From: Pseudomonas sp. FP198
GTDB taxonomy: Bacteria > Pseudomonadota > Gammaproteobacteria > Pseudomonadales > Pseudomonadaceae
DNA length: 64,000 nt
Assembly: GCF_030687895.1 (NCBI RefSeq)
Contig: NZ_CP117452.1
Location: forward strand, 4,270,501-4,334,500
Reading direction: 5' to 3'
A model generated the notes under the pieces. The model searched no databases. It saw only the letters and a program-made list of their open reading frames with translations, and was not told where the DNA came from. The position numbers and the translations under genes were made by a program. Positions 9,515 through 18,225 of this stretch are shown piece after piece (within the stretch, counting starts at the first letter, position 1; the number at the start of each line of letters is the position of its first letter).

Positions 9515-9805
9515 TCACCCCCCCGGCGACTTGGCCTTCGGCGGCTTCGGCTCCATGCCCGGGATCGGCTGGTCCCTCGGCGGCCTGGGCATTTCGATCG
9601 GCGGCAACAGCGGCGGGCCGCCACCCGGTGGGGTGGCCTTGGGCACACCACTGGGCGTGACCGGTGGATACGGCATGGGCGTGGCGGTGCCCGGCGCCCC
9701 GGGGATGCTCGGCGGGTTGACGGGAATCGTCGGCTGCTGGGCCTGGGCGCAACTTATCGAGAGCGCCGCCACGGCAATGGCCGTTAGAATGGTGCACTTC
9801 ATCAA
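9515..9805 (-). CDS. Small secreted proline-rich protein
   Basis: A 96-residue protein with a clear Sec signal peptide (MMKCTILTAIAVAALSISCAQA, cleavage probable after AQA at residue 22). The mature part is about one-third proline plus Gly, Ala and Pro-rich turns, without recognisable domains, and looks unstructured. A Cys at residue 19 might suggest a lipobox, but SISCAQ is not a good one. No function is known. The opposite strand is also open as an upstream extension of the neighbouring methyltransferase-like gene, but the signal peptide favours this strand. Moderate confidence because of low complexity. Confidence 0.6.
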   Translation of the reverse strand: MMKCTILTAIAVAALSISCAQAQQPTIPVNPPSIPGAPGTATPMPYPPVTPSGVPKATPPGGGPPLLPPIEMPRPPRDQPIPGMEPKPPKAKSPGG

Positions 9806-9878
9806 TGGCTCCGTGGCTATTGTCTGCTTTCAGGCTAGTCCCAACCGGGCCGGTCTGCCCCATTCCCATGAGATTTCC

Positions 9879-10565
9879 ATGAAACGTTTCGTTCTGCTCG
9901 ACACCACGCCCATTCCCGACAACGGCGGTGCCTTGTGCCTTTTCGAGTATGGCGAAGATTTCGTCATCAAGATCCAGGGCGGTGACGGCGGACAGTTGAT
10001 GAATACCCGCATGCACGGTTCCGAAGATGCCCTGGCCGAGATTCCCTGTCGCAAGGTCGCCGGCCGTCCCGGCTCGCGGGTGCTGATCGGTGGTCTCGGC
10101 ATGGGCTTCACCCTCGCCTCCGCCCTCAAACACCTGGGCAAGAGCGCCGAAGTGGTAGTGGCTGAACTGGTCCCGGGTGTGGTCGAGTGGAACCGCGGCC
10201 CCCTCGGCGAAAAGGCCGGGCGACCGCTGTCGGACCCGCGCACCGTGATCCGCATGGAAGACGTCGCCAAGGTCCTGCAAGCCGAGCCGCAGGGGTTCGA
10301 CGCGATCATGCTGGATGTCGACAACGGCCCGGAAGGCCTTACCCAGAAAGCTAACAGTTGGCTGTATTCGGCCGGCGGCCTGGCCGCGTGCGCCAAGGCC
10401 CTGCGCCCCAAGGGCGTGCTGGCGGTATGGTCGGCCAGCGCTGACCGGCAGTTTTCCGACAAGCTGAAAAAGGCCGGTTTCAAGGCCGAAGAGGTGCAAG
10501 TGTTCGCCCATGGCAACAAAGGCACCCGCCACACCATCTGGATTGCCGAGAAGCTCAAGGGCTGA
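9879..10565 (+). CDS. Spermidine synthase-like SAM-fold protein
   Basis: A 228-residue Rossmann-fold protein of the spermidine synthase/PMT family. The glycine-rich nucleotide loop is VLIGGLGMGFTLASAL at about residues 68-83, followed by the acidic EVVVAELVPGVVEWNR, and DAIMLDVDNGPEG near residue 150. It lacks the N-terminal strand domain of true polyamine synthases, so a methyltransferase-like or truncated synthase role is equally possible. The ATG at 9879 (MKRFVLLD) was chosen because the open frame before it overlaps the Pro-rich gene on the other strand. It is followed 48 bases later by yajD. Confidence 0.82.
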   Translation: MKRFVLLDTTPIPDNGGALCLFEYGEDFVIKIQGGDGGQLMNTRMHGSEDALAEIPCRKVAGRPGSRVLIGGLGMGFTLASALKHLGKSAEVVVAELVPGVVEWNRGPLGEKAGRPLSDPRTVIRMEDVAKVLQAEPQGFDAIMLDVDNGPEGLTQKANSWLYSAGGLAACAKALRPKGVLAVWSASADRQFSDKLKKAGFKAEEVQVFAHGNKGTRHTIWIAEKLKG

Positions 10566-10613
10566 GCTAAACTCTGTCCAACCGTCATCAGTCTTTTTTA
10601 CAAAGGTGAACCC

Positions 10614-10988
10614 ATGAGTTCGTCCACCCCACCGTCCAACACCGCCAAGCTCGACCGCATCCTCGCCGACGCCCAGCGCGACCGGGAAATGGGCTACCGC
10701 GACAAAGCCCTGAAAATGTACCCCCACGTCTGCGGTCGCTGCGCCCGTGAGTTTTCCGGCAAGCGCCTGAGCGAACTGACCGTCCATCACCGTGACCACA
10801 ACCACGACAACAACCCGCAGGACGGTTCCAACTGGGAACTGCTGTGCCTGTACTGCCACGACAACGAGCACTCGCGCTACACCGACCAGCAATACTTCGG
10901 CGACGGCTCCCTGAGCACGCCGAAAATCGCCAAGGCGACGCATAACCCCTTCGCCGCGCTGGCCGGGCTGATGAAAAAAGACGAGTGA
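10614..10988 (+). CDS. yajD: YajD family HNH nuclease
   Basis: A 124-residue protein with a single HNH nuclease fold: CGRCAREF supplies two zinc Cys, VHHRDHNHDNNP is the catalytic HH...N part, and CLYCHDNEH gives the second Cys pair and the last His. This arrangement and length match the widespread YajD family, whose target is unknown. AAAGGTGA lies 7 bases before the ATG. It may be co-transcribed with the spermidine synthase-like gene. A family A REP pair follows. Confidence 0.9.
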   Translation: MSSSTPPSNTAKLDRILADAQRDREMGYRDKALKMYPHVCGRCAREFSGKRLSELTVHHRDHNHDNNPQDGSNWELLCLYCHDNEHSRYTDQQYFGDGSLSTPKIAKATHNPFAALAGLMKKDE

Positions 10989-11005
10989 GCCCGCAAGGCC
11001 GCCTT

Positions 11006-11075
11006 CGCGAGCAGGCTCGCTCCCACATTGGATTTTTGGTGTTCACAAAATGCTGTGGGAGCGAGCCTGCTCGCG
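11006..11075. repeat. REP pair, family A (copy 3)
   Basis: Inverted GAGCAGGCTCGCTCCCAC copies at 11006-11027 and 11054-11075 between yajD and the RNA methyltransferase gene. Confidence 0.88.
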
Positions 11076-11167
11076 AAAGCGGTCAACCAGCCACCACACA
11101 TCTCGAACCTGACCACCCTCCCCCATTCCCCGTATAATCACGCCTTTTCCCAAAGGCACCCCCGTCC

Positions 11168-11638
11168 GTGGCCAACAAACGCTACAGCTGCATCGGTCTG
11201 TTCAACCCCAAGTCGCCAGAAAACGTTGGTTCGGTCATGCGTGCCGCCGGCTGTTACGGCGTCGCGTCGGTGTTCTACACCGGCAAGCGCTACGAACGCG
11301 CTGCCGACTTCGTTACCGACACCAAAAAAGTCCACTACGATATCCCGCTGATCGGCATCGACGACCTGAAAAAGATCCTGCCCCTGGGCTGCGTGCCGGT
11401 GGCCGTGGAACTGGTGGACGGCGCCCGCCCCTTGCCCGAATACACCCATCCAGACCGGGCCCTGTACATCTTCGGCCCGGAAGACGGTTCCTTGGACAAG
11501 GACATCCGCGACTGGTGCGAAGACGTGATCTATATCCCCACCAACGGCTGCATGAACCTGGCCGCTACGGTCAATGTCGTGCTCTACGACCGCATGACCA
11601 AAGGCAACAACACCCGATCGGGGCCGCAATTTCGCTGA
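11168..11638 (+). CDS. TrmH/SpoU family RNA methyltransferase
   Basis: A 156-residue SPOUT-fold protein that should transfer a methyl group from SAM to a 2'-hydroxyl in RNA. The three family motifs are present: SPENVGSVMRAAGCYG (about residues 16-31), ALYIFGPEDGSL (about 98-109) and IPTNGCMNLAATVNVVLYD near the C-terminus, where the trefoil knot forms. It is a minimal version without an N-terminal substrate-binding domain. The start is a GTG at 11168; no better ATG lies nearby. Which RNA is methylated is not known. Confidence 0.9.
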   Translation: MANKRYSCIGLFNPKSPENVGSVMRAAGCYGVASVFYTGKRYERAADFVTDTKKVHYDIPLIGIDDLKKILPLGCVPVAVELVDGARPLPEYTHPDRALYIFGPEDGSLDKDIRDWCEDVIYIPTNGCMNLAATVNVVLYDRMTKGNNTRSGPQFR

Positions 11639-11715
11639 CCGGCGGGAAATTCCATGGAACGACGGATTCGCTCTGGCAGTCAGCTTTATACACATCCCCA
11701 CACTGGAGACAGATC

Positions 11716-12093
11716 ATGAGCGACAACAATCCGTTCGGGCCGGTTGAGACCACCCCTTTCCAAACCCGCAGCCCGCAGAATGTGCACGGCTGGGAGCGCA
11801 TTGGGTCACTGGCCGGTGGGGTGCTGATGATGGGCAAGGGCTTGCGCCGCGGCGGTGTGATCGGCCTGGCCCAACTGGCAATCGGCGGCATGGCCCTGGC
11901 CCGCGGCATCACCGGGCATTGTTCGGCCAAGACCCTGCTGGAAAAAAATCGTCAGCACCTGCACGACGCCCGCGCCCGGATCGAGCAGGCCGGCGATGAA
12001 CTGAGCCGCATGAAAGCCAATGCCGAGGCGGCGACCGGCACGGCTACGGTGACGGGGAATGATTCGTTGGTTTCGCCGAAGGCTGGGCTCTGA
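11716..12093 (+). CDS. DUF2892 family membrane protein
   Basis: A 125-residue protein. Residues about 26-65 form the two short hydrophobic helices of the DUF2892 (YgaP transmembrane-type) fold, containing NVHGWERIGSLAGGVLMMG and GVIGLAQLAIGGMALARGITGH. The C-terminal third is a charged helix likely to form a coiled coil (EKNRQHLHDARARIEQAGDEL), in the cytoplasm or periplasm. The ATG at 11716 follows GGAGACAGATC. No function is known; the rhodanese domain of YgaP is absent. Confidence 0.8.
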   Translation: MSDNNPFGPVETTPFQTRSPQNVHGWERIGSLAGGVLMMGKGLRRGGVIGLAQLAIGGMALARGITGHCSAKTLLEKNRQHLHDARARIEQAGDELSRMKANAEAATGTATVTGNDSLVSPKAGL

Positions 12094-12134
12094 TTTTTGC
12101 GCTGAGGCTGATGGCCTCATCGTCGGAACGCCAT

Positions 12135-12221
12135 CGCGAGCAAGCTCGCTCCCACACTGGATCTTCAGTGGACACCCTATTTGTGTACGACTCGATCAAT
12201 GTGGGAGCGAGCTTGCTCGCG
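12135..12221. repeat. REP pair, family A (copy 4, CAAGC variant)
   Basis: Inverted copies of GAGCAAGCTCGCTCCCAC at 12135-12156 and 12200-12221. Both arms carry the compensating A/T change relative to the common GCAGGC form, so the palindrome is preserved. It lies between convergent gene ends. Confidence 0.88.
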
Positions 12222-12230
12222 ATGGCGATG

Positions 12231-13460
12231 TCACTGGAGTAACCGGCTATCCAGCACAGCGGAAGCCCCACCCAGGACACTTTCACTGAGCTTCACAAAC
12301 TCCTCGGTGTCGACGGTTTCCAACCGCATCGCCCCTTGCAGCACATCATCCAGCGAACGCTTGTTGCGGGTTTTCAGGCGAATTTCCCGATCCAGCTCCT
12401 GCAACAGCAGCACCGCCTTGGATACCATTGCAGGGCTCACCTGTTCGCCACGCAACGTCGTGACGCCCTTGCTGTCCCGGGCGAGTCGATCATTCAATGC
12501 CTGGTAACGCTCGTCGCTCATGCCGCCGGCTCGGCGCAGCAATTCGATGGCGTAATACTCGTTGAGCCCTTCGCTGATCCAGTCGCTGCGATCATGATCG
12601 TTGATGCGCGCCAGCACCTGGACCAACTCGCGCAGTAACGGGCTGCTGCCCCGTTCGCTGACCAGTGCCGGACGGCTGTGCAGGTAAATCGATTCATGGC
12701 CGCCCTGGGCGCCACGCCACATCGGATCGCCCGCGCCAATGATCAACAGCTTGGCCGGATGGCGCGGCACAATTGCCTGCACCTGCGGCCAGACGAAGGT
12801 CAGCAGCGTCAGCACGTCCATCCGCCGCATGCCCTGGCCTCGCGGCGAAGCCACGGTCACTTCGGTCTCGCCCAGGCGCGTGCGGCGGCTGCCGAGCTTG
12901 CCGGCCAGCATCCAGCCCGTCGGCCGGTCGAACAGGCGCGAAGGGTTGTCGATGCGAAAACGCTGCTTGCCGATACGCGGCCAGGGCGTCTCGATGCTTT
13001 GCCAGCCACCCGGCAATTCGAATTCCAGGCGTGACACCAGTTCAGTGCCGTCCTGCTGATCCAGCCTGGCTGGCGGTACCAGGTCATCACCGCGCAGCAG
13101 CGCCCATCCGGGGGTCATGCGGGTCTCAAAGGAGCCGTTCTTGCGCGACTCGCTGAGGCGGACGCGATAAGTCAGGCTCGCCTTGTCGGCGGCTGGGCGC
13201 CAGACGCCCCGAGCTTCGTGCCCGGGAATGAGTTGCCACTGGCCGTCGGCTTTGAAATCACTGTAGCGACCATCGCTCCCAAGATCGAAATCCAGGCTGC
13301 GCACCGCCGAGCCCCGCGCCAGCGTCAGGCGCACTTCGGCCTGGTCGCTCTGCGGCAACAGGTGGACGTGATAATCCAGATCGACTTTCTGCGCCGCCCA
13401 CAGCGGTCCGCTCACTGCCAGCAGCCCGGCCGCCAGCATCCGTTTCAATCCTGCAGCCAT
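12231..13460 (-). CDS. Periplasmic M61/M1-like protein with degenerate zinc site
   Basis: A 409-residue exported protein with a signal peptide (MLAAGLLAVSGPLWA, cut near residue 22). The C-terminal half looks like the catalytic domain of glycyl aminopeptidases: LLRELVQVLARI, a spacer, then WISEGLNEYYAIELLRRAG at about 302-320. In active gluzincins the first part is HExxH; here both zinc His are replaced (RELVQ), while the downstream Glu of SEGLNEYY remains. It is therefore probably not a zinc peptidase and may be a binding or chaperone-like relic. It lies 30 bases downstream of the YcgN gene on the same strand. GGAGAACCC precedes the ATG. Confidence 0.75.
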   Translation of the reverse strand: MAAGLKRMLAAGLLAVSGPLWAAQKVDLDYHVHLLPQSDQAEVRLTLARGSAVRSLDFDLGSDGRYSDFKADGQWQLIPGHEARGVWRPAADKASLTYRVRLSESRKNGSFETRMTPGWALLRGDDLVPPARLDQQDGTELVSRLEFELPGGWQSIETPWPRIGKQRFRIDNPSRLFDRPTGWMLAGKLGSRRTRLGETEVTVASPRGQGMRRMDVLTLLTFVWPQVQAIVPRHPAKLLIIGAGDPMWRGAQGGHESIYLHSRPALVSERGSSPLLRELVQVLARINDHDRSDWISEGLNEYYAIELLRRAGGMSDERYQALNDRLARDSKGVTTLRGEQVSPAMVSKAVLLLQELDREIRLKTRNKRSLDDVLQGAMRLETVDTEEFVKLSESVLGGASAVLDSRLLQ

Positions 13461-13490
13461 GGGTTCTCCTGGGGTGCGATGGCGGGTGTT

Positions 13491-13940
13491 TCAGCCAGCG
13501 CGGAAAATCAGGTGATCTTCCCAATCCTCTTCAGCCACGCTGCCTTCGGCGAGCATGCGCCCGGATTGGGAAATGCGTTCGTGGTGCACCGCGTCGCGGT
13601 CGCCGCAGACCAAATGGTGCCACAGCGGCAGGTCCTTGCCCTCGCTGACCAGGCGATAGCCGCAGGTCGGCGGCAACCATTTGAACTCATCGGCCTTGCC
13701 TGGCGTGAGCTGGATGCAATCAGGAACAAAGTCGCGACGATTGGGGTAATCGGTGCACTGACACGTCTTCAGGTCGAGCAACTTGCAGGCGATGCGCGTG
13801 TAGTAGACGCTGTTGTCGTCTTCGTCTTCGAGCTTTTGCAGGCAGCACAGGCCACAGCCGTCGCACAGCGATTCCCACTCCTGTGAATCGAGCTGATCGA
13901 GGGTTTTGCGTATCCAGAACGGTTCGACTTTGGCGGCCAT
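13491..13940 (-). CDS. YcgN family cysteine cluster protein (UPF0260)
   Basis: A 149-residue cytoplasmic protein of the YcgN/UPF0260 family. The signature CDGCGLCC sits at residues 27-34, with further Cys in [19 protein letters not shown] and VPDCIQL, the pattern of a zinc- or iron-cluster-binding CxxCxxxCC protein. Conserved W residues and [12 protein letters not shown] follow. The biochemical role is unknown. It heads a two-gene minus-strand unit with the M61-like gene. Confidence 0.9.
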   Translation of the reverse strand: MAAKVEPFWIRKTLDQLDSQEWESLCDGCGLCCLQKLEDEDDNSVYYTRIACKLLDLKTCQCTDYPNRRDFVPDCIQLTPGKADEFKWLPPTCGYRLVSEGKDLPLWHHLVCGDRDAVHHERISQSGRMLAEGSVAEEDWEDHLIFRAG

Positions 13941-14100
13941 GGCTCAAGCATCAACATCACGTGGTGAAAAGGCCGACAGTCTAGTGCCGGGGCCTCTTGA
14001 GGCCAAGCATTGGCGACTGCCGGTACAAGGGGGCTTGTCAGTCCGGGCGCCTGGACGTAGGTTGCTTCATCACGTTCCCGATCCCAGCCAAGGTAAGCCC

Positions 14101-14694
14101 ATGAGTGCCAATCCCCGCATTGCCGAATACGCCATCCATCCCCAGTTCATCGAACGCTGGTCGCCTCGCGCTTTCATCGCTGAAAGTATTTCCGAAGAAA
14201 CCCTGCTGAGCTTCTTCGAAGCCGCGCGCTGGGCGCCTTCGGCCTATAACTCACAGCCCTGGCGTTTCCTGTATGCGCGTCGCGACACGCCGAACTGGGA
14301 GCGTTACCTGGGCTTGCTCAACGAATTCAACCGTGGCTGGGCCCAACACGCCTCGGCGCTGGTGATCATCGCCTCGAAAACCACCTTCGCGGTGCCCGGC
14401 GCCACCGAGGAAACCCCGGCCCAGTGCCACACCTTCGACACGGGCGCGGCCTGGGGCCACCTGGCGCTGCAAGCGAGCCTCAGCGGCTGGCACACCCATG
14501 GCATGGCCGGCTTCGACCAGGAGCTGACACGCAAGGAACTGAAGATTCCCGACGGCTACGCCGTGCACGCGGCCGTGGCGATTGGCAAGCTGGGAGACAA
14601 ATCGACGCTGGCCGACTACCTCCAGGCCCGCGAAGTGCCGAGCCCGCGCCGGCCGTTGAGCGAGCTGGTGGCCGAGGGTGATTTCACCCTCTGA
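14101..14694 (+). CDS. Nitroreductase family protein
   Basis: A 197-residue flavin (FMN)-dependent oxidoreductase of the nitroreductase fold. RWSPRAFIAESISEE is the typical N-terminal arginine segment that contacts FMN phosphate; ARWAPSAYNSQPWRF follows at about 41-55, and GAAWGHLALQASLSGW at about 119-134 forms the core helix. It probably uses NAD(P)H to reduce nitro or quinone compounds, though the natural substrate cannot be told. The ATG at 14101 follows AAGGTAAGCCC; the longer upstream frame has no homology-like content. Confidence 0.9.
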   Translation: MSANPRIAEYAIHPQFIERWSPRAFIAESISEETLLSFFEAARWAPSAYNSQPWRFLYARRDTPNWERYLGLLNEFNRGWAQHASALVIIASKTTFAVPGATEETPAQCHTFDTGAAWGHLALQASLSGWHTHGMAGFDQELTRKELKIPDGYAVHAAVAIGKLGDKSTLADYLQAREVPSPRRPLSELVAEGDFTL

Positions 14695-14735
14695 TCCATG
14701 AGCCACTGCGCGCACTTGAGACTGGCACTGAACCT

Positions 14736-14862
14736 GTGGCGAGGGAGCTTGCTCCCGCTGGGCTGCGAAGCAGCCCCAAACAATTCGACACGATGCACCA
14801 GGCAACGGCTGACAGCTTTTACGACTGCTGCGCAGCCGAGCGGGAGCAAGCTCCCTCGCCAC
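14736..14862. repeat. REP pair, family B (copy 2)
   Basis: A 127-base inverted repeat bounded by GTGGCGAGGGAGCTTGCTCC and its complement, with inner arms GGGCTGCGAAGCAGCCC and CTGCGCAGCC. It lies between the convergent ends of the nitroreductase and hydroxyacid dehydrogenase genes. Confidence 0.87.
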
Positions 14863-14914
14863 GATGGTTCACACACCTTGAGTAAATGGCATTACCGCAG
14901 TGTTGCGCACGGGA

Positions 14915-15847
14915 TCAGTAACCCCGACTGAAATCCACTTCCCCGCGCAACGCTTCGCCGGCCTCATAGGCTCGCAGGTTCTCCAGGAACAACTGCACCA
15001 TCATCGGCGGCGACGTCGGTGCCGAGCTGTGGCCGGTCAGCAACAGTCCCCAGGCGGTCCAGAACGGGTGGCGCTGCGGCAACGGCTCCTGGCGGCACAC
15101 GTCGATTACCGCACCGGCCAGGTGCCCGTCCTGCAACGCTTGCACCAGGTCTGCATCGACCACAGCCACGCCACGGCCGACATTGATGAACAGCCCGGTG
15201 GGTTTGAATTGCCTGAACAACGCCGCGTCGTAGATATCGTGAGTGTCCGGTGTATTCGGCAACAGGTTGATCACGTAGTCCACCTCGCCCACCAGACGGG
15301 GCAAGTCCTGCAACGCGCCCACTTCAATAAACGGCGCCAATTCCCGAGCTTCACTGGCGATGCCGTACAACTGCACGCCAAATGGCACCAGGAACTCAGC
15401 CACGCGGCAACCGATATCGCCGGTCCCGACGATCAATACCTTGCGCCCCGCCAGGCTCTGGCTCTGGCGATTGTCCCATTTGCGCTCCACCTGGCTGACC
15501 AGGCGCGCCAGGACTTCGCGCTCATGCCCGAGCATGTAGGTGAGCACATATTCGGCCATGACCTGGCCAAAAATTCCCACCGCACGGGTCAGGCGGTAGT
15601 CACGGGTCAGGCCCTCGGCCAGCAGCGGCGTGATGCCCGCCCAGGTCGATTGCAGCCAACGGGGCTTGTGGCCCTGACGCAACAAGGTTGCCAGCAGGTC
15701 CGGCTGGCCGAGCCAGACCGGGCAATCGGCGGCCAGGCGTGACAGTTCAGCGGAGTCGCCGCTGGTCAGGATTTCGATATCGGCTGCAGCCTGGCGCAGG
15801 AGCTGGGCATACATCGCGTGGTCGTGTTCGGCAATCAGAACGCGCAT
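14915..15847 (-). CDS. D-2-hydroxyacid dehydrogenase (glyoxylate/hydroxypyruvate reductase type)
   Basis: A 310-residue NAD(P)H-dependent dehydrogenase. The nucleotide-binding loop VLIVGTGDIGCRVAEFL lies at about residues 138-154; INLLPNTPDTHDIYD, FINVGRG and VIDVCRQEPLP carry the conserved Arg and Glu, and TGHSSAPTSP supplies the catalytic His near 282. The lack of an N-terminal extension and the overall form resemble GhrA, which reduces glyoxylate or hydroxypyruvate. The cofactor and substrate are inferred from the family. It is likely monocistronic; a REP pair follows the stop. Confidence 0.88.
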   Translation of the reverse strand: MRVLIAEHDHAMYAQLLRQAAADIEILTSGDSAELSRLAADCPVWLGQPDLLATLLRQGHKPRWLQSTWAGITPLLAEGLTRDYRLTRAVGIFGQVMAEYVLTYMLGHEREVLARLVSQVERKWDNRQSQSLAGRKVLIVGTGDIGCRVAEFLVPFGVQLYGIASEARELAPFIEVGALQDLPRLVGEVDYVINLLPNTPDTHDIYDAALFRQFKPTGLFINVGRGVAVVDADLVQALQDGHLAGAVIDVCRQEPLPQRHPFWTAWGLLLTGHSSAPTSPPMMVQLFLENLRAYEAGEALRGEVDFSRGY

Positions 15848-15966
15848 GAATCAAACCTTTCAAAAACAGTGCAAACGACCGCCGACAGAGTGTTGCTCCA
15901 TCTTCGCGGCCATCCCGATAATCATTCCAGTGTTTCGAGAGCCCCCAGGACGGACGCCCAAGGCAA

Positions 15967-16260
15967 TCAGACCGGGTCGTTGCGGCGCAGCAACTCTTCG
16001 GGCAAATGCTCGATGTACTCGTCCTCTGCCGGTGGCATCTGCAGGTGATAACCCTGCGTATCGAGGTTCTCAAGCACCTTGTTGATGTCTTCGCGGGACA
16101 ATTGCCGCTCCGGGCTCAGAACCAGGTCGAAGGCATGGATCGCCTTGCCGAAGGCCGCCATCAATGGCTCAGGCACACGGGCCAATGCCTCGCTCTTGAG
16201 CACATACAGGTACATCTCGTTTTTCTTCGAGCTTCGGTAGATGGAGCAGATACGTTTCAA
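15967..16260 (-). CDS. ycgL: YcgL domain-containing protein
   Basis: A 97-residue cytoplasmic protein of the YcgL family, unknown in function, beginning [19 protein letters not shown], the family signature. The start is a TTG at 16260 that overlaps the rnd stop as TTGA, with GGAGA about 7 bases upstream, so its translation is coupled to RNase D. No ATG is available at a sensible place. Pseudomonads keep the rnd-ycgL pairing, which hints at an RNA-linked role. Confidence 0.88.
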   Translation of the reverse strand: MKRICSIYRSSKKNEMYLYVLKSEALARVPEPLMAAFGKAIHAFDLVLSPERQLSREDINKVLENLDTQGYHLQMPPAEDEYIEHLPEELLRRNDPV

Positions 16261-17390
16261 GGCTGTTCTCCGGCGGTGGCCAGGCTGTCGAGCAGCGCCT
16301 GGCCCATCAACTCGCGGCGCCAGCCACGCAGCGAATCGGGCAGTTGGTAAGGTCCCTCGGGGTAGCCGCTCTTGATCAGGGCTTCGAGGGTTTTCTTGCG
16401 AAGCATCAATTCAGGAGCAATGCCCAGGCGCTCGGCTTCAGCCTGGCCCAGCGCCTTGAGGCGCTTGAGCAGCGCCGCGGCCTCGATGGGCAGCGGCTCA
16501 GCCACGGCGGGCGGCCATTGTTCGGGCGGCACGCTGCCGGCACGCTTGATCAGGTCCAGCAGGAACTCGCCGTCCTGACGCACCGTGCGCGGGTGCATGT
16601 CTTCTATTTTTGCCAGCGCGCCGAGGTTATCCGGCTGCGTGCGGGCCAGGGGCCACAGCGAATGCTCGCGGAGGATGCGGTTACGTGGCAGGTCACGGGC
16701 TCGCGCCTCGCGTTCACGCCAGGCGTAAAGCTCGCGCAGCACGGCCAATTGCGCTCGGGAGAGTTTCCAGGCCAGCTTGGCGTCGCGGTAGACCTCATAC
16801 GGGTCGATTTCACGTCGCAGGTTGGCCACCAGCTCGGCGCCATCCTCCAATACCCAGGCGTACTTTTCATCGGAAAGCTTCGGGCGCAACTCGACGAAAA
16901 CTTCCGCCAGGTGCACGGCATCCTCGGCGGCGTAGCTGATCTGCGTCTCGGAAAGGGGCCGCTGCAACCAGTCGGAACGGGTCTCGCCCTTGGGCAACTC
17001 GATACCCAGCACTTCCTGCACCAGCCGCGAGTAACCCATCGAAAAGCCCAGGTTCAGGTAAGCGGCGGCCAGCTGGGTGTCGAACAGCGGCGCGGGCAGG
17101 CTGCCCGTCAGGCGCAGCAAGACTTCCAGATCCTCGCTGCAGGCATGCAACACCTTGAGCACTGCCGGGTTCTCCAGCAGCGCAGCCAACGGTTGCCAGT
17201 CATCGATGGTCAATGGGTCGATCAGGTAGGCGCTTTTACCGTCACCGATCTGCAGCAAGCCTGCGATGGGATAAAAGGTGTCGACCCGCATGAATTCGGT
17301 GTCGAGGGCGACGAATGGCAACTGTTGCCATTCGGCGCAAAACCGACCGAGGCTATCGTTGTCGCGAATCCAGTGAATATCGATGGCCAC
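16257..17390 (-). CDS. rnd: Ribonuclease D
   Basis: A 3'-to-5' exoribonuclease that trims tRNA and other stable RNA precursors. The DEDD exonuclease motifs are visible: [10 protein letters not shown] (Exo I, about residues 24-33), [12 protein letters not shown] (Exo II, about 76-87) and [15 protein letters not shown] (Exo III). The HRDC helical domain covers about residues 205-290. At 377 residues it equals E. coli RNase D. The GTG at 17390 has AAGGGAGA just upstream and gives the N-terminus of homologues; the longer frame was rejected. It overlaps ycgL by 4 bases. Confidence 0.94.
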   Translation of the reverse strand: MAIDIHWIRDNDSLGRFCAEWQQLPFVALDTEFMRVDTFYPIAGLLQIGDGKSAYLIDPLTIDDWQPLAALLENPAVLKVLHACSEDLEVLLRLTGSLPAPLFDTQLAAAYLNLGFSMGYSRLVQEVLGIELPKGETRSDWLQRPLSETQISYAAEDAVHLAEVFVELRPKLSDEKYAWVLEDGAELVANLRREIDPYEVYRDAKLAWKLSRAQLAVLRELYAWREREARARDLPRNRILREHSLWPLARTQPDNLGALAKIEDMHPRTVRQDGEFLLDLIKRAGSVPPEQWPPAVAEPLPIEAAALLKRLKALGQAEAERLGIAPELMLRKKTLEALIKSGYPEGPYQLPDSLRGWRRELMGQALLDSLATAGEQP

Positions 17391-17511
17391 ACGGCTCTCC
17401 CTTGAAGAATGGCGCGCAGTATATATCGCCGTCGGCGATTGCGAGCATCTACGGAGCAAGAGCTTTAGAGAAATCGCCTGCGCAAACGCAAGAATAGTCC
17501 TACATCAGCGG

Positions 17512-18153
17512 TTAACTGGTCTTACGTAATACATAAACTCGCTTCAACGCAAAACCGGGCAGGAAATCCTGATACCACTGCACGCTGAAACCAGCCTCGA
17601 TAAACTCGGCTTCGACCCGGGCCCGGTCGACCAAGCGCCTGGGCGGCGGCTGGCCGGTTCTCAGCCGACCCTCGATCTGGACCGACACGATCACTGTGTC
17701 GCGGCTGACCCGATGGAATTCGCGCAACAACGCCAGGCGATGCTCGCTGGCCTGGACATGCAGAAACAGTTGCAGACAAAAAATACAGTCCACCGCGTTC
17801 GCGGATAGCCCGAGGGTGAACGCGGAACTCGGGAAGGTCCTGACCCGCTCAAGTAACGCTTCGTCGTGGTGGGCGAGCGCGTGATCAAGCATTTGCGGCG
17901 ACGGGTCCGCCGCCAGGATCACCCGGTTGGCATGTTCGGCCAGCACCGGCCAGAAGCGCCCCGCCCCGCACGCCACATCCAGCACCAGGCCGGGCTCGCC
18001 GGCGGCCTTCAGAGCGTTGCGCACCAGCTGCTCGTCACGCCAGAACACCAGGCGCAACCGCCGAGGCGCCGGTTGGCGGCACGTTTGCGCATGCTCCTGC
18101 TCGTGCTGTCGGGTGAATTCAAGCTCGACGGTGGATGGGGATTGCCCGGGCAT
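17512..18153 (-). CDS. Class I SAM-dependent methyltransferase
   Basis: A 213-residue protein with the SAM-binding motif LVLDVACGAGRFWPVLAE at about residues 56-73, the acidic ILAADPSPQML on the next strand, and DCIFCLQLFLHV as motif IV. It belongs to the broad Methyltransf_11/25 group; the substrate is unknown. Either ATG 18153 or GTG 18159 could start translation. It lies 72 bases downstream of eptA on the same strand's opposite side of the gap order (its start faces eptA's stop is at 18226), so read-through from eptA is possible. Confidence 0.82.
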   Translation of the reverse strand: MPGQSPSTVELEFTRQHEQEHAQTCRQPAPRRLRLVFWRDEQLVRNALKAAGEPGLVLDVACGAGRFWPVLAEHANRVILAADPSPQMLDHALAHHDEALLERVRTFPSSAFTLGLSANAVDCIFCLQLFLHVQASEHRLALLREFHRVSRDTVIVSVQIEGRLRTGQPPPRRLVDRARVEAEFIEAGFSVQWYQDFLPGFALKRVYVLRKTS

Positions 18154-18225
18154 ACTCACAGCTCAGTGAAAATAAGTGAGCAACAGCTTAAACAGTGCCG
18201 CGTGAAAAAAAGGTGTAGGAAACTT

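Noticed and set aside
9498..9878. N-terminal extension of the spermidine synthase-like protein
   Set aside because: Gly-rich sequence antisense to the Pro-rich secreted gene; homologous sequence begins at 9879.
9168..10943. A 591-codon minus-strand open frame
   Set aside because: It crosses three well-supported genes in other frames and shows no domain, only GC-driven openness.
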